Origin: Pyrus communis | Lineage: Eukaryota; Streptophyta; Magnoliopsida; Rosales; Rosaceae | Reading direction: 5' to 3' | Assembly (NCBI RefSeq): GCF_963583255.1 | Contig: NC_084807.1 | Location: forward strand, 26,982,381 to 27,046,380 | Length of the DNA stretch: 64,000 bases | Program-made: the position numbers and the translations under genes | Part shown: piece after piece, positions 9,455-19,188 of the stretch | How positions within the stretch are numbered: position 1 is the first letter of the stretch | Layout of the letters: every line of letters starts with the position of its first letter | Notes under the pieces: generated by a model | Databases searched by the model: none | The model's input: the letters and a program-made list of their open reading frames with translations, nothing else | What the model was told of the DNA's origin: nothing

Positions 9455-11377
9455 TTACACTTCAACTGTTTTCTGATTAAGAGCTGTATATCTCCATCTC
9501 TCCTTCTCCACAAAGTCTGCATCCAGGAACTGTGCAACAAAGGCCCAAAGCCTGTATACGTCTTCAAAGTTGGTCAAGAATCCGAGTGCAGCTGTAACCA
9601 CGGTAATTCCAAGATCAGATTTCGCCTTGAACTTGTTAGCACCCGTTCCCTTCACTCCGCCTTCTCTTTTCTCTAGGATTCTCCGTTTCTCGTCAGTGTA
9701 CTTATCCGAGAACCAGATGTGGTGTAAGAATCCATAGCTAAGAGAAATATTGTTTCTGTCAGCTAGTTTCTGTATGAGAATAGGCTCAACCTTCTCTCCT
9801 TTCCAATCATATACATTGAATGCCAGAGCTGGTCCCCTGTCGAATTTGATCTTTGGCCCATAGATTTTAACCAGAGGAATTCCCTCGCTGTTAGGATGCT
9901 TAAGCTTTCTCAATGAGCTCACCAGCCAATTGATCAGGTACCTTGCCCTGTTAGTAATCATCATTAGCCCCAGTGAATCCACCAGATCCAGCCCCCTGCA
10001 TACAACCTCTAGGTCCCCATTACCGCTGCTTCTGGAATTCTCATCCTTCATTAAATTGGCATGTTTTTCTGAACTCCAAATCTCTGACGACGTTTCGATT
10101 TCTTCCCAGTTTGCAGCTTCTTCAGCTCTCTCAGAGCGTTCTTGTTTCAACCTTGTTGCCTGTGTTGTGTGATTGGATATCAGACCGGAGAAAGAACTTG
10201 CCGTGCCTAATGCATCTAGCTGCATGCCAAGTCTACATATCTGCTCCAGCTCTGTGTCGGTACCAGAAGAATCCCCTGCTATTTGAAGCAATTGCTTTGC
10301 CGGAACAAGATTTACAATTCCTGTACTTGTGGAAATTTCTAGGACTGAAACAACAGATTTCTTGACAAAGAGGCATGCAAAGCCAGAAGGGTTTTCCCCA
10401 CAAATCTTGTAGAAAGAAGAAATGAGGAAATCGGGTTGAAAGAGTGAGAGGCCGAAGCTGTCCATATCTTTTGGCCCTAATGCACAAGCATCAACCAAGA
10501 CATGCCACCCGTTCTCCTGCGCCATGGTCATCCATACATAAGGATATCTGGAGCCTGTTATCCTAGAATGTACAGGGAACACAAAAAGCCCCCTTTTCTT
10601 TTTCTTCTTCCTCTTGCTAACAACCATCTTCCTCAGCTTTGCCGATTGAATCCTCAGCCTGGGCCACGAAAACTCCGCCGCCATGACTTTGGCTCCTCTC
10701 TTTTCTGAGCTGTTAATCATCCCTTCCACTGCCTCACTCTCATAATCATACACCGTCAGCAGCTTCCTACTAGTCTTGAACGGGTAAGATTCCGCGACAA
10801 GTTTAAAAGCCGATGTTCTGTTGGCGGTGAAAACCATGCTGTAATCATTTGCTGATATATTCAGAAACTCCATAATCCTGTTACTCATTGCAGATTCAAG
10901 CTCTGATTCTTGGCCGCCGTGAAGCAGCTGCGTCTTCAGACTCCCTGTCTTGTACGATACACTAAAGAAGGGGAAATCGGAGCTTACTTGCGGAGAGGAT
11001 TCGTGCTTGTGCAGCTGGGAAGATGAGAAGAGGCCGATGCCAATATAATCAAGGCAGGTGTGGTTTGACTGTGAGAGATGGGAGTACTCTTTGGCTCTTA
11101 TTTGATCAACTTGTTCAGTTTCATGGTATTTGGAATAAACTTTTGTGAAGTCAGTGAAGGACTCCTGCAGTGACGGGAGAGACTCGTGGTTGGTGAACTC
11201 GGTGTTTGGGAAGATGGATGATGAAGTCGTGGCCGCAAAGTCACGGCGGCAAGCGGCAGAAGTGCTTCCGGAGTCGGATATGGTGCGGTGGTGCTCCTCT
11301 GACTGCTTGTGTAAGGGGTCGGGCCAGCAGGCGCTGAGGCATAATTCCGTGACCTTCTTCAAACAAGGTGACTGCAT
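9455..11377 (-). CDS. MOCO-sulfurase-like PLP-dependent transferase
   Basis: A single-exon 640-residue protein. The frame extends to 11407 but begins there with TTG; the first ATG is at 11377, just inside a GA/CT microsatellite (11378-11398) in the 5' leader. It has the fold-type I aminotransferase/cysteine-desulfurase pattern: VFTANRTSAFKLVAESYPF (about 182-200), DACALGPKDMDSFGL with the cofactor-binding Asp at about 297, and SSFYKICGENPSGFACLF with the expected PLP lysine at about residue 324. It resembles the N-terminal domain of plant molybdenum-cofactor sulfurase (ABA3) but has no MOSC domain, like the plant family including At5g51920 and At4g22980 (recalled). That family's substrate is unknown, so sulfur transfer is only a possibility. 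A Lys-rich insert (about 255-262) is unusual. The gene faces the PPR pseudogene and is probably functional. Confidence 0.93.
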   Translation of the reverse strand: MQSPCLKKVTELCLSACWPDPLHKQSEEHHRTISDSGSTSAACRRDFAATTSSSIFPNTEFTNHESLPSLQESFTDFTKVYSKYHETEQVDQIRAKEYSHLSQSNHTCLDYIGIGLFSSSQLHKHESSPQVSSDFPFFSVSYKTGSLKTQLLHGGQESELESAMSNRIMEFLNISANDYSMVFTANRTSAFKLVAESYPFKTSRKLLTVYDYESEAVEGMINSSEKRGAKVMAAEFSWPRLRIQSAKLRKMVVSKRKKKKKRGLFVFPVHSRITGSRYPYVWMTMAQENGWHVLVDACALGPKDMDSFGLSLFQPDFLISSFYKICGENPSGFACLFVKKSVVSVLEISTSTGIVNLVPAKQLLQIAGDSSGTDTELEQICRLGMQLDALGTASSFSGLISNHTTQATRLKQERSERAEEAANWEEIETSSEIWSSEKHANLMKDENSRSSGNGDLEVVCRGLDLVDSLGLMMITNRARYLINWLVSSLRKLKHPNSEGIPLVKIYGPKIKFDRGPALAFNVYDWKGEKVEPILIQKLADRNNISLSYGFLHHIWFSDKYTDEKRRILEKREGGVKGTGANKFKAKSDLGITVVTAALGFLTNFEDVYRLWAFVAQFLDADFVEKERWRYTALNQKTVEV

Positions 11378-11407
11378 CTCTCTCTCTCTCTCTCTCTCGC
11401 TCAACAA

Positions 11408-13979
11408 TTATGATGAAGTGCGTTTTGTTTCTGTGGTTTTTGTTCGTTGTTTTGAATAAGTCATCTGCCAATGGTTTGTATTTGTAAGAAGTGTTTTTTG
11501 GTTAGAAAAAAGTGCAGAAGTCTACTTTGTCTTACATGTAGTTTTGGTTTGAACAGGTCATTACACTTAAAAAAATCTGCTTAACCAGGTGACTTAGTTG
11601 ACATTTTCTATAGTTAATTTCATGATTAACCAATTAAACCTTCTTATTAGTTTCACCACTCTCGCTCGTCACGAAGGTCAATTGATTTAGACAATTCATT
11701 TTCTTTTTGTTACATTGGACCGGTACTCAACTTTTGGTCACCACTTAAACTAACCTTCAGGGACTGAATCTCAACCAATCATTTTTTTTGTTTCATTGAA
11801 CTCAATCGAACCCTGAACCTATCTTAATTCTATTATGTTACCCAACTTTCACTCACCACTTGGACTAAGCCTAACGACTATATCCGAACCGGTCATTTAG
11901 TCAATGAGGCGTGCGTCGGTAAGACCATGATGAACAGTGGTAATCATGTATTAGTGCATTACAAAGAGCTCTCTAAACGCGGTTAACTTTAATCTCATAA
12001 TTGCTAAGCACCAGCAGAGTGATGTATGTCTTTTTGTGGAAGGTGGACGCGGCAAGAGAAAGCACGAGGCAAAGGTGGACGACAAAAGGGGCTTTTTTTC
12101 CTTTGTGGCCCGCATCATCGGTGCTGGCCAACATTGCTTCTGTAGTCTCTATGAATGCTTCCAACTTACTTAAAGCTGAGGGTTGAATAGTTCTTTTAAT
12201 TTCCCTAAAAACCAATTAATTTATTATTTATTAAAGGTTCCAACTGTCTTAATTTGCTTTGTTTCTGTAATTGTGGCCAGAAATACATTCGTTGTGTTAA
12301 TTTTTGGAATAATTAGGCTAAATTTTACATAGAAAAACTCTCTCTCTTCTTATCAATTATGTGTATCAAATGTCTGAATTATTGTAATCTAAGAAATGGG
12401 GATTGAAATTCAGATGCAACTAAGCGAGCACATTATTGATGCCAACTTACATGAAATACGTGTGAAACTAATAAATAATTTGATATATGTGAAGGACATG
12501 ATGTGGATGTGGATGTGGATGGAAATGAGGAAGAAAAATTTGTTTTTATAGGGAGGGGTATAATATTGATGTCAGCAATCAGCATCATTGTTTCGTCTTT
12601 CAAGCAAATAATGGCTTACAAAAGTTGCCCACTCTATATCTCTATCTAATATCAGTGGTCCAATATTGAATGGGTACAATATTAATAATTTTAAAAACAT
12701 CATTTTCGAGCCAAAAATGATTAGAAAAATATAAAAAAACTGACATATATTTTTGCCTCCTTAGCCTAAATAGTCACTAAATTGATATAACTTCTGATCA
12801 TTAACATTGAAAATCGATAGAAGTTATTACTGCGTTTGTCTATCATAAAACATTTTGGTAATTTCGTGAAAAATATGTCAATATCTTCGTTAAGTGGAGG
12901 GATTGGTTTGACAAAAATACCCTGAAAAAGGTTGTCATGTGATCGTTTACGTGACAATATAATGAGGAGATTGATAAATTATTCACAGAGTGACTAAAAT
13001 GATTTACAATGAACAAACTTAGAGTTCAGTTCTATATATTTTTATTGTTAGAGACCAAAATGAAAAATTATACCACCATTTTAGCTAAAAAATCTATAAT
13101 TTTAGGTTTAATTATTTGGGGAAAATAACGTCGAGCGCATGTATTATACCAAGTGAAGAGAAAAAAAAAACCCTAAATCAGAAAAGAGCACGTGAACAAA
13201 GAGAAAGTCAGTAGGTACTACTAGCTAGGAATGTCCTTGATGTTTCGGAAAGATGAAAAAAGCAAAAGAGAAAAAGATAAAGTGAAAGATAAAGAAACAA
13301 CAACCATTTGATTGATCAAATCACACGGTTCAGACCCTGTGTTTGTGTCTGTATTTGTGTGTGTATCTAGTTTGATTTTTTTATTTTGGAAAGATATTTA
13401 GTTCAAGTTAATCATGCAAAATCCATCCTATTCTCTTTGGTTTGATTTCTGCAAATAGTCTTTTATCACAGTAATGAAAAAGTGTTGGCCCTTGTATGAC
13501 GACGTGAGTTCGAATTCAATCGGTAGCTAATCTGACGTCTAATTTAAAAAAATTTATCATTTGAAAATTTTTTGGTTTGATTTCCATATCCACCTTTGAA
13601 TATACGTTTAGGGTTTTAGAATTCCAAGTTCCAAATGTGTAAGCAGGAAAAATCATGTGCGCTTTGAGTAGTCATATGTCTTAAAATAAACAATATTCAC
13701 ACTCTTTTGACTATAGACTATAGTTAGTTATTATTTTATAAGAAAAAAAATTTGAATGTTGTTTGTTTCCGGTTTCAAGTTTAGGTAGTTTATTTTAAGA
13801 ACATTTAGTATTCATTATTGTATCTGAGATTCTCACCTCTTTCACAATGTCGCTTGTGTATATAAAAAAATAAACAAAGTTTTCTTAGTTAGCCAATGCT
13901 TACCATTGGGCCACAAGGTATATAAGTATCACTCTAATATTCATTGCTTCTATACGTATATAAACATAAGGGCTAACTA
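11408..13979. other. Gene-free AT-rich region upstream of the PLP gene
   Basis: No supported gene. The first few hundred bases are the probable promoter of the minus-strand PLP gene. A GTGGAT hexamer is repeated three times near 12500. Around 13490-13560 a B-box-like GTGAGTTCGAATTC suggests a SINE scrap, too weak to list alone. Nothing else was recognised. Confidence 0.45.
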
Positions 13980-14344
13980 CATTTTGCACCTTTTAGGTTT
14001 GAGGCGATTTTTGAATTAGAGCACGAAGTTTTAACATTTTCACATTATATTTTTAAGTTTTAAAATTGTATTAGTTTATGCCTTTTGTCAAATAAATTAT
14101 TTGAATCTTCATTAAATGTACGATATGGTGAGCGTGTAACCCATAATTGGGTTGACATGAATGCCATATTTGTACCGAATTAACTCAAAAACTCATAAGT
14201 TCAATGGAGAATTAGGCGTTCAATAGACAAAAAGTATATATTAATACAATTACAAAACCTTACGGTGCAATGTGAGAAGATTGAAACCTTATGGCCCATT
14301 TTAAATATCACTTCAAATTGTAAGAGTGTCAAATGTAGTTACCC
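13980..14344. mobile_element. Mutator-like MITE, degenerate
   Basis: Ends are inverted: GGGCTAACTACATTTTGCAC at the left, and the reverse complement of the right end reads GGGTAACTACATTTGACAC. Flanks taaacataa (13971-13979) and taaaaatta (14345-14353) match at 7 of 9 positions, fitting an old 9-bp target duplication. There is no coding capacity in 365 bp. Confidence 0.7.
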
Positions 14345-17096
14345 TAAAAATTAAAGTAAGACATGAATATTTTTAGTCAGAAAGCTTTATTCAATTTGTA
14401 TATGAAATGTTATAAGGATTGTTGGGCTTCCCAACATTCTGAAAAAGAAAATCTTAAATTCAAAGTTTCAAAGTGATCAAGAATATAACCTTAATTTATT
14501 AAGATGTTTCCAGTCAAATTTTCACACTTTCTTAATTTTTATTAAAAGTGAATTATTACATTTGAAATTATATTAGCCTATATTATCACCCTGAAGTAGG
14601 GCAAACGTTTAAGATCATGTGGTTTTCTTGACTAGACCTATAACATGAGCTTTTACTCTTGATAGCTATACGCCTTGATATTCATTCAAAGAAGCTATTG
14701 CTTACAATTAACCAATAAGATTTTCCACTAATCAAACCGAAGCTCGAAAAGAAAAAGTTTTTAGTTCAAGTGGCAGCATTTACTCGTCATCTGCATTGCT
14801 TGTATCAACAAATTAAAAAATTAAGCTCAAACCAATCCAAGCCCATTTGCGCGCGATTGTTTGGATTGGAACCCACGATTTCTGGACTTAATTCGAATTT
14901 TTGAACGTCAATCTTCTCTCTCTTTTTTTCCCTTGGTCTTTTGAGGGCCTGGTTCTTACAAGACAGCCCCATAGGCCGAATATGACCAGTCGGCCTAATC
15001 ATAAGTTTGAGCTAAAGGGTCTTAAGACTCTTAGCCTCTCTTTGCCCTGTGATATCTCTCGTACAGGAAAAGCGCCAGCATTCTCATGCAGTTGTAAGGG
15101 AAGCTCGCAGAAAAGCTTTATTTTTTTTCTTTTGAGGTGAGAAGTGGAAGAAAGCAGCTGCAGAAACGTCTGTCATGTAACATTTCTTCTACCAGTTCTT
15201 AATTATATGAGGTGAATATTTATGTATCAAGATTAATACATCTACTGCATGATCATTACAGAGAACTAGGGTTTTGAAAAGATTACTGGCCATTAAAAAT
15301 CTCAGTACGTATATGGAGGATTGTCAAATGAACGACTGCAAAGTCTTCGAGAACGACATTCTGAGAAAGATGGAATGAAGTGGAACATAAAATCACAGCC
15401 TCATTCAACACATCCAGGAGTGGGGGGATCTGGCTATTACCAAATATTACCCCAAACTATTAATTAATTTGCTTTCTTTCCTTAAACAACCTTTACCAAA
15501 AAGAAACAAACATCTTTCACTTTGAAAAAGTGGCTTCATTTGTCTAGTAGTCCACTTACCTTGGTGTCAAAGTAGCTGTAGAAATCTTTCTACAAAATCG
15601 TTTCGCTTGGGGAAATTGGTAACTGCTTGTTTATATGGTTTCCACCCACAACAATCACACTATTTCCCTACACGTGTGCTCTTACGTTGTGCAAACCCCA
15701 CATGGTAAAAGCAACTTTGCGTGCTTAGTTAAAAAACAACCCACAAGGAAGAAACCGTACAAAAGAGGATAGGGTCAAGTTGTGCCTTGATAAAAATCTT
15801 GTCAAGAATTTCAATCAAGATGAAAGAAAAAATAGTATTCCATACCATAATTTTATATTATAGCTGTCCTCTAGAACGAGATCAACAATTAAATTAGGAT
15901 GCTCATCAAACCAAATCATCTCATGCCCCACCAACAACACAAAGTGAGCAAGATGGATGATGCACGACTCTGCTATCTTCTCGTTGCACTTGTTGGTATT
16001 TTGGATTGGGAATAGCATCCATAAATGCTTTTGCGTCCTACGTTTGGAACTAATAGACCAACTAAATTACATTCTTCAAATTTGAGGTGATTTTCGAAAT
16101 AAACCGTGAGGTTTCAAATTTCTCGCATTGCACCTTGAAATATTGAGTTTGCATCAATTCACATCTTTCATATGTTGGGACGTCCAAAATTTCATTAAGC
16201 TAATATCATGTCATATGGGAAAAGGATCCTCGCCGGATCTTTTTCCTAGAGATCCTGCAATCGTGTTCGTTTACCGTATATCATACGTAGGACCTATTTC
16301 TGAGCTGGGTGTACAGGCCACACCGCACCATTTGGACAAGTCGTTCTGGGACAACGCACTGACTTAAGCCGAAGATGTACGGTGGGCTTGTTTGTTCATG
16401 AGCCTATAAATAGTTCCTTGCCTTATCAGAATACCAATTTAATATGAAATCTTTTGATATCAGTTTTGAATTTTTTTAAATTAAACATTCAAACCTTTTA
16501 GTGATTTGATTAAATTTTTTTTATCATAGTTTTGGTGCTATATGCATATTATATTGTAACAAATTTCCTATAATCTAGCCTTTTAATTACATTATTTTCC
16601 GTTAGAGATAATTGTAAAAAAAAAATAAAAAAAATAAAAAAAATGTTGGTTAGGTTCAAATTATTTTCACAATAATGTTACAATTTAACAATAATTATCT
16701 ACGATTTAAGATATTTTCTTTCCAAAATAGTTTAAAATATTTTTAAATCCCACAAAATCAAACGTACCGAAATAAGTTTTTCTTTTAGTATGTTAAGAGA
16801 AAATAGGATTGAGAATAATATAAACGTACCAATACACAATGTGTACAAAATAAAACGTACCAAAATAAAAATAATGTACCAATATTAACAATACGTATCA
16901 AATCAAACGTACCAAAATTGCAAATAAACGTACCAATTAATGATTTTTGTAAATTCAAACGTATATGTACATAATGTATTGCACCTAATAATAATTTGTC
17001 GACAACTATACTTAAAAAAAACAGCAAAAAAAATATAATTTCACAAAAAAATTGAAAAAATTACATGGAGCTTTTATGTTGATCACCAACTATTTG

Positions 17097-17134
<38 letters not shown>

Positions 17135-17680
17135 CATTTGGAAAAAGAAATAACATTAAATGTTTGCATAACAAAAAAACAAAAACAAAAAAAAACTGTG
17201 ATCCAAAAGCCATATGAGGAAGAATAAGAGAAAATATAGTTTAATTACTAATATCTCCACTAAATAAGGAAAAGTGCATTAAATTCAAAAATTATTTTAA
17301 TTTTAAAAATATAATAATGACATGTAATTTAGTTTGAGGTGGTTATTGGTCAAAGCACTTTAATCAAATTTTTAAAAAGCACAGATGTTTAATCTAAATG
17401 ATATAAAAAAAATTGTAAAGGATTCTAATTTTCCCATTTAATATTGAAGGACCAGACAATCAAGCAACTCAAAGACATAATTCATCCGATTTCAAACTCT
17501 ATTAGGCAACATGAAAAAATTGAAACTATATAAACAACCCAAAATAAATTCACTAAAGCCGTACCAGGTATGTACAAAACACTTACGTATATCGGATTGT
17601 CAACCTTGGCTATTATACCTTGTAGTATTCGTATGCACTGCATCTCTACCACATGATCAGAGTGCACAGTTCATTAAGCT
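14345..17680. other. Long gene-free region with motif cluster
   Basis: No gene is supported. Around 16214-16350 a GGAAAAGGATCCTCGCCGGATC-type segment resembles one arm of the foldback element at 52294-52516. At 16755-16970 a short CGTACC motif is repeated about seven times. A poly(A) tract of about 34 lies at 17098-17131. The final 200 bp lie just downstream (transcript sense) of the MIR399 hairpin and may be the 3' part of its primary transcript. Confidence 0.45.
16755..16970. repeat. Irregular cluster of AAACGTACCAA-type motifs
   Basis: Variants of AAACGTACCAA occur near 16762, 16824, 16852, 16875, 16893, 16907 and 16927, with irregular spacing of 15-60 bp. The surroundings are AT-rich. 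No element boundaries were found. Confidence 0.6.
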
Positions 17681-17787
17681 AAAGCAATCGCAGGGCAACT
17701 CTCCTTTGGCAGGTCAATGAAAGTGATTGTAGTTGCACCATACACCAGTGCCTGCCAAGGGGGAGGAGCCCTATGACTGATTTGCTT
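17681..17787 (-). ncRNA. MIR399: MIR399 precursor hairpin
   Basis: The minus strand folds into a canonical plant miRNA precursor. The mature arm is the 3' arm, 17711 down to 17691 (21 nt), starting UGCCAAAGGAGAG and ending UUGCCCUG, which I recognise as the miR399b/c sequence. The star arm is 17771 down to 17751, starting GGGCUCCUCC and ending UUGGCAGG, leaving 2-nt 3' overhangs. Over the 22 pairs between 17751-17772 and 17692-17713 only four positions mismatch. The lower stem continues as AAGCAA(A)UC (17787-17779) with GAUUGCUU (17689-17682). The loop is about 37 nt. miR399 is induced by phosphate starvation and targets PHO2 (UBC24) mRNA, moving from shoot to root. In Arabidopsis MIR399C (At5g62162) lies close to a LysM gene (At5g62150), as here; this is recalled. 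Expression is not shown by sequence. Confidence 0.95.
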
Positions 17788-17931
17788 ATTGGACAAGAAC
17801 TTCTAGCATAGCTGCTTCTGCTTTCTGCTTATGAGTTTTCAACAATGACCCTGCCGGCACGTGATATAAGTTGTTTGATTTGGGATCAAATACTCTGAGT
17901 CTAAGAAACGGAATAATAGTGAGCAGAAACA

Positions 17932-17939
17932 GCATATCC
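17932..17939. promoter_or_regulatory. P1BS (PHR1 site) upstream of the MIR399 hairpin
   Basis: GCATATCC matches GNATATNC, the PHR1 binding site found in MIR399 promoters. It lies 145 bp upstream of the hairpin in transcript sense and could fall inside the primary transcript. Confidence 0.5.
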
Positions 17940-18125
17940 AAAGGATTATGCTTTGGGGACATCCATCAAGGGCTGCTTTTGCAGAGGCTTTATTTGGTTG
18001 GAGTTCATTCCCTGCTGCTAGATTTTCTCATCCTCATGTGAGATTCTTCCACTCTCTGAGTCCATGCAATGAAGTTGAAGGCAGGATAAAGTAGATGAAA
18101 GGAGATGCCTCCACCCTCCCATATT

Positions 18126-18126
<1 letters not shown>

Positions 18127-18165
<39 letters not shown>
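18127..18165. repeat. (AT)n microsatellite, possible TATA region of MIR399
   Basis: A perfect TA run of about 38 bp, about 340 bp upstream of the hairpin in minus-strand sense. It can serve as a TATA element on either strand and sits directly beside a P1BS. Its length is likely to vary between cultivars. Confidence 0.6.
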
Positions 18166-18166
<1 letters not shown>

Positions 18167-18173
18167 CATATAC
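18166..18173. promoter_or_regulatory. P1BS (PHR1 site) in the MIR399 promoter
   Basis: GCATATAC matches GNATATNC and adjoins the TA run at 18127-18165 on its upstream side (minus sense). This order, PHR1 site then TATA then hairpin, is what a phosphate-starvation promoter would show. Confidence 0.6.
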
Positions 18174-18740
18174 TCATCTTATCCCTCTACTCTCTTTTTC
18201 CTATCAAATGTTGGTGGTGTTATGTTTTTTTTTTGTGTAATTGTATTAGAAGGTTTCGAGGTTTGGACCTAACCAACATTTTTCATGTGTGTATGATTTG
18301 CATTTTGTGTCTTGGGTACAAAATTTCCTCACTTTTATAATGAAATTAGCCATCATTATTGAATCTCCAAATTTAATTAACTTTAGTAGTTTGCTAGTTA
18401 GACATGTGTTCATTTCAGTCTTTCCTCGTGTGTCTGTATATTACTCTTTCTAACCAAACCATGATTAAGAGCAATGCATTTGTTTATTTGACAGAATTTT
18501 TCAAATCTTCCTTTTACAAGTCAGTTCTCAAAATGATCACAACTAGAAACAAGCCTAGCTAGCACTCGAAAAAACAACTTGCAACGGGGTCTATATTTAT
18601 GGTCATGTACTACTCATATGAATTATGATGTCACAAATGTGAGACACTAGTTTCATGCAATGGATAAATGGTGACTCCAAGTCAACAAAGCTCTTTGTTT
18701 TGTGAGGATTGGAAAAGGGGAAACGTTTGTTGTATTTGTG

Positions 18741-18822
18741 TATTTGTACGCAACTTTACTCTTGCATTGCAAAAATGTTGTTTCCATAACTCGAGCCCGT
18801 GACCTATTGGTCACAAAGGAAC
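18741..18822 (-). mobile_element. Au-type SINE fragment
   Basis: On the minus strand the tRNA-like B-box region AGGTCACGGGCTCGAG is followed by GGAAACAACATTTTTGCAAT and AAAGTTGCGTACA. This matches, as I recall it, the core order of the plant Au SINE (GGTCACGGGTTCGAG, GGAAACAGCC, GGCTGCGTACA). The A-box end and tail are not clear, so only the core is given. Confidence 0.75.
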
Positions 18823-19188
18823 AACGGATGAAGGACAAATTTTCTCGTAGATGACACACAACATGAAGCATGAGCAGCCTTTAGATCATCAAGTTCTATC
18901 TACAATTTCTAGCATCCGCACCTAATTGTTTCCTTCCTATATATTCTCTTAAAACAGAAACGGAAATGCTTACCTTTTGGTCTTAGTGAACTGAATAATC
19001 ACAAGGGGGCTAGCTAATTGGAAATTATATATTTTGATAGGAAAATAAAATATGAGAACAAAAATATAGATTATTAACTCCTAAGGTTCCAATCTATGTT
19101 CTATACAATGTTTTAATCAAATATCTGAGTGACTTGTATTCCAACAATCATTAATCGACTCTCTCTTTGGGAAACAAAGGTGATCAGA
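18823..19188. other. Intergenic stretch downstream of the GMC pseudogene
   Basis: No gene was seen. This would be the 3' flank of the HOTHEAD-like pseudogene. Confidence 0.4.

Noticed and set aside
11378..11407. Ten extra N-terminal residues (ERERER) on the PLP protein
   Set aside because: They come from a GA microsatellite in the leader and begin at TTG; the first ATG is 11377.
11973..12215. Possible small gene or exon (80 residues, minus)
   Set aside because: No start context, partner exon or family resemblance; the opposite strand is equally open.
17751..17772. miR399 on the plus strand
   Set aside because: The plus-strand 3' arm (TGCCAAGGGGGAGG) departs from miR399, whereas the minus-strand 3' arm is exact and in the usual position.
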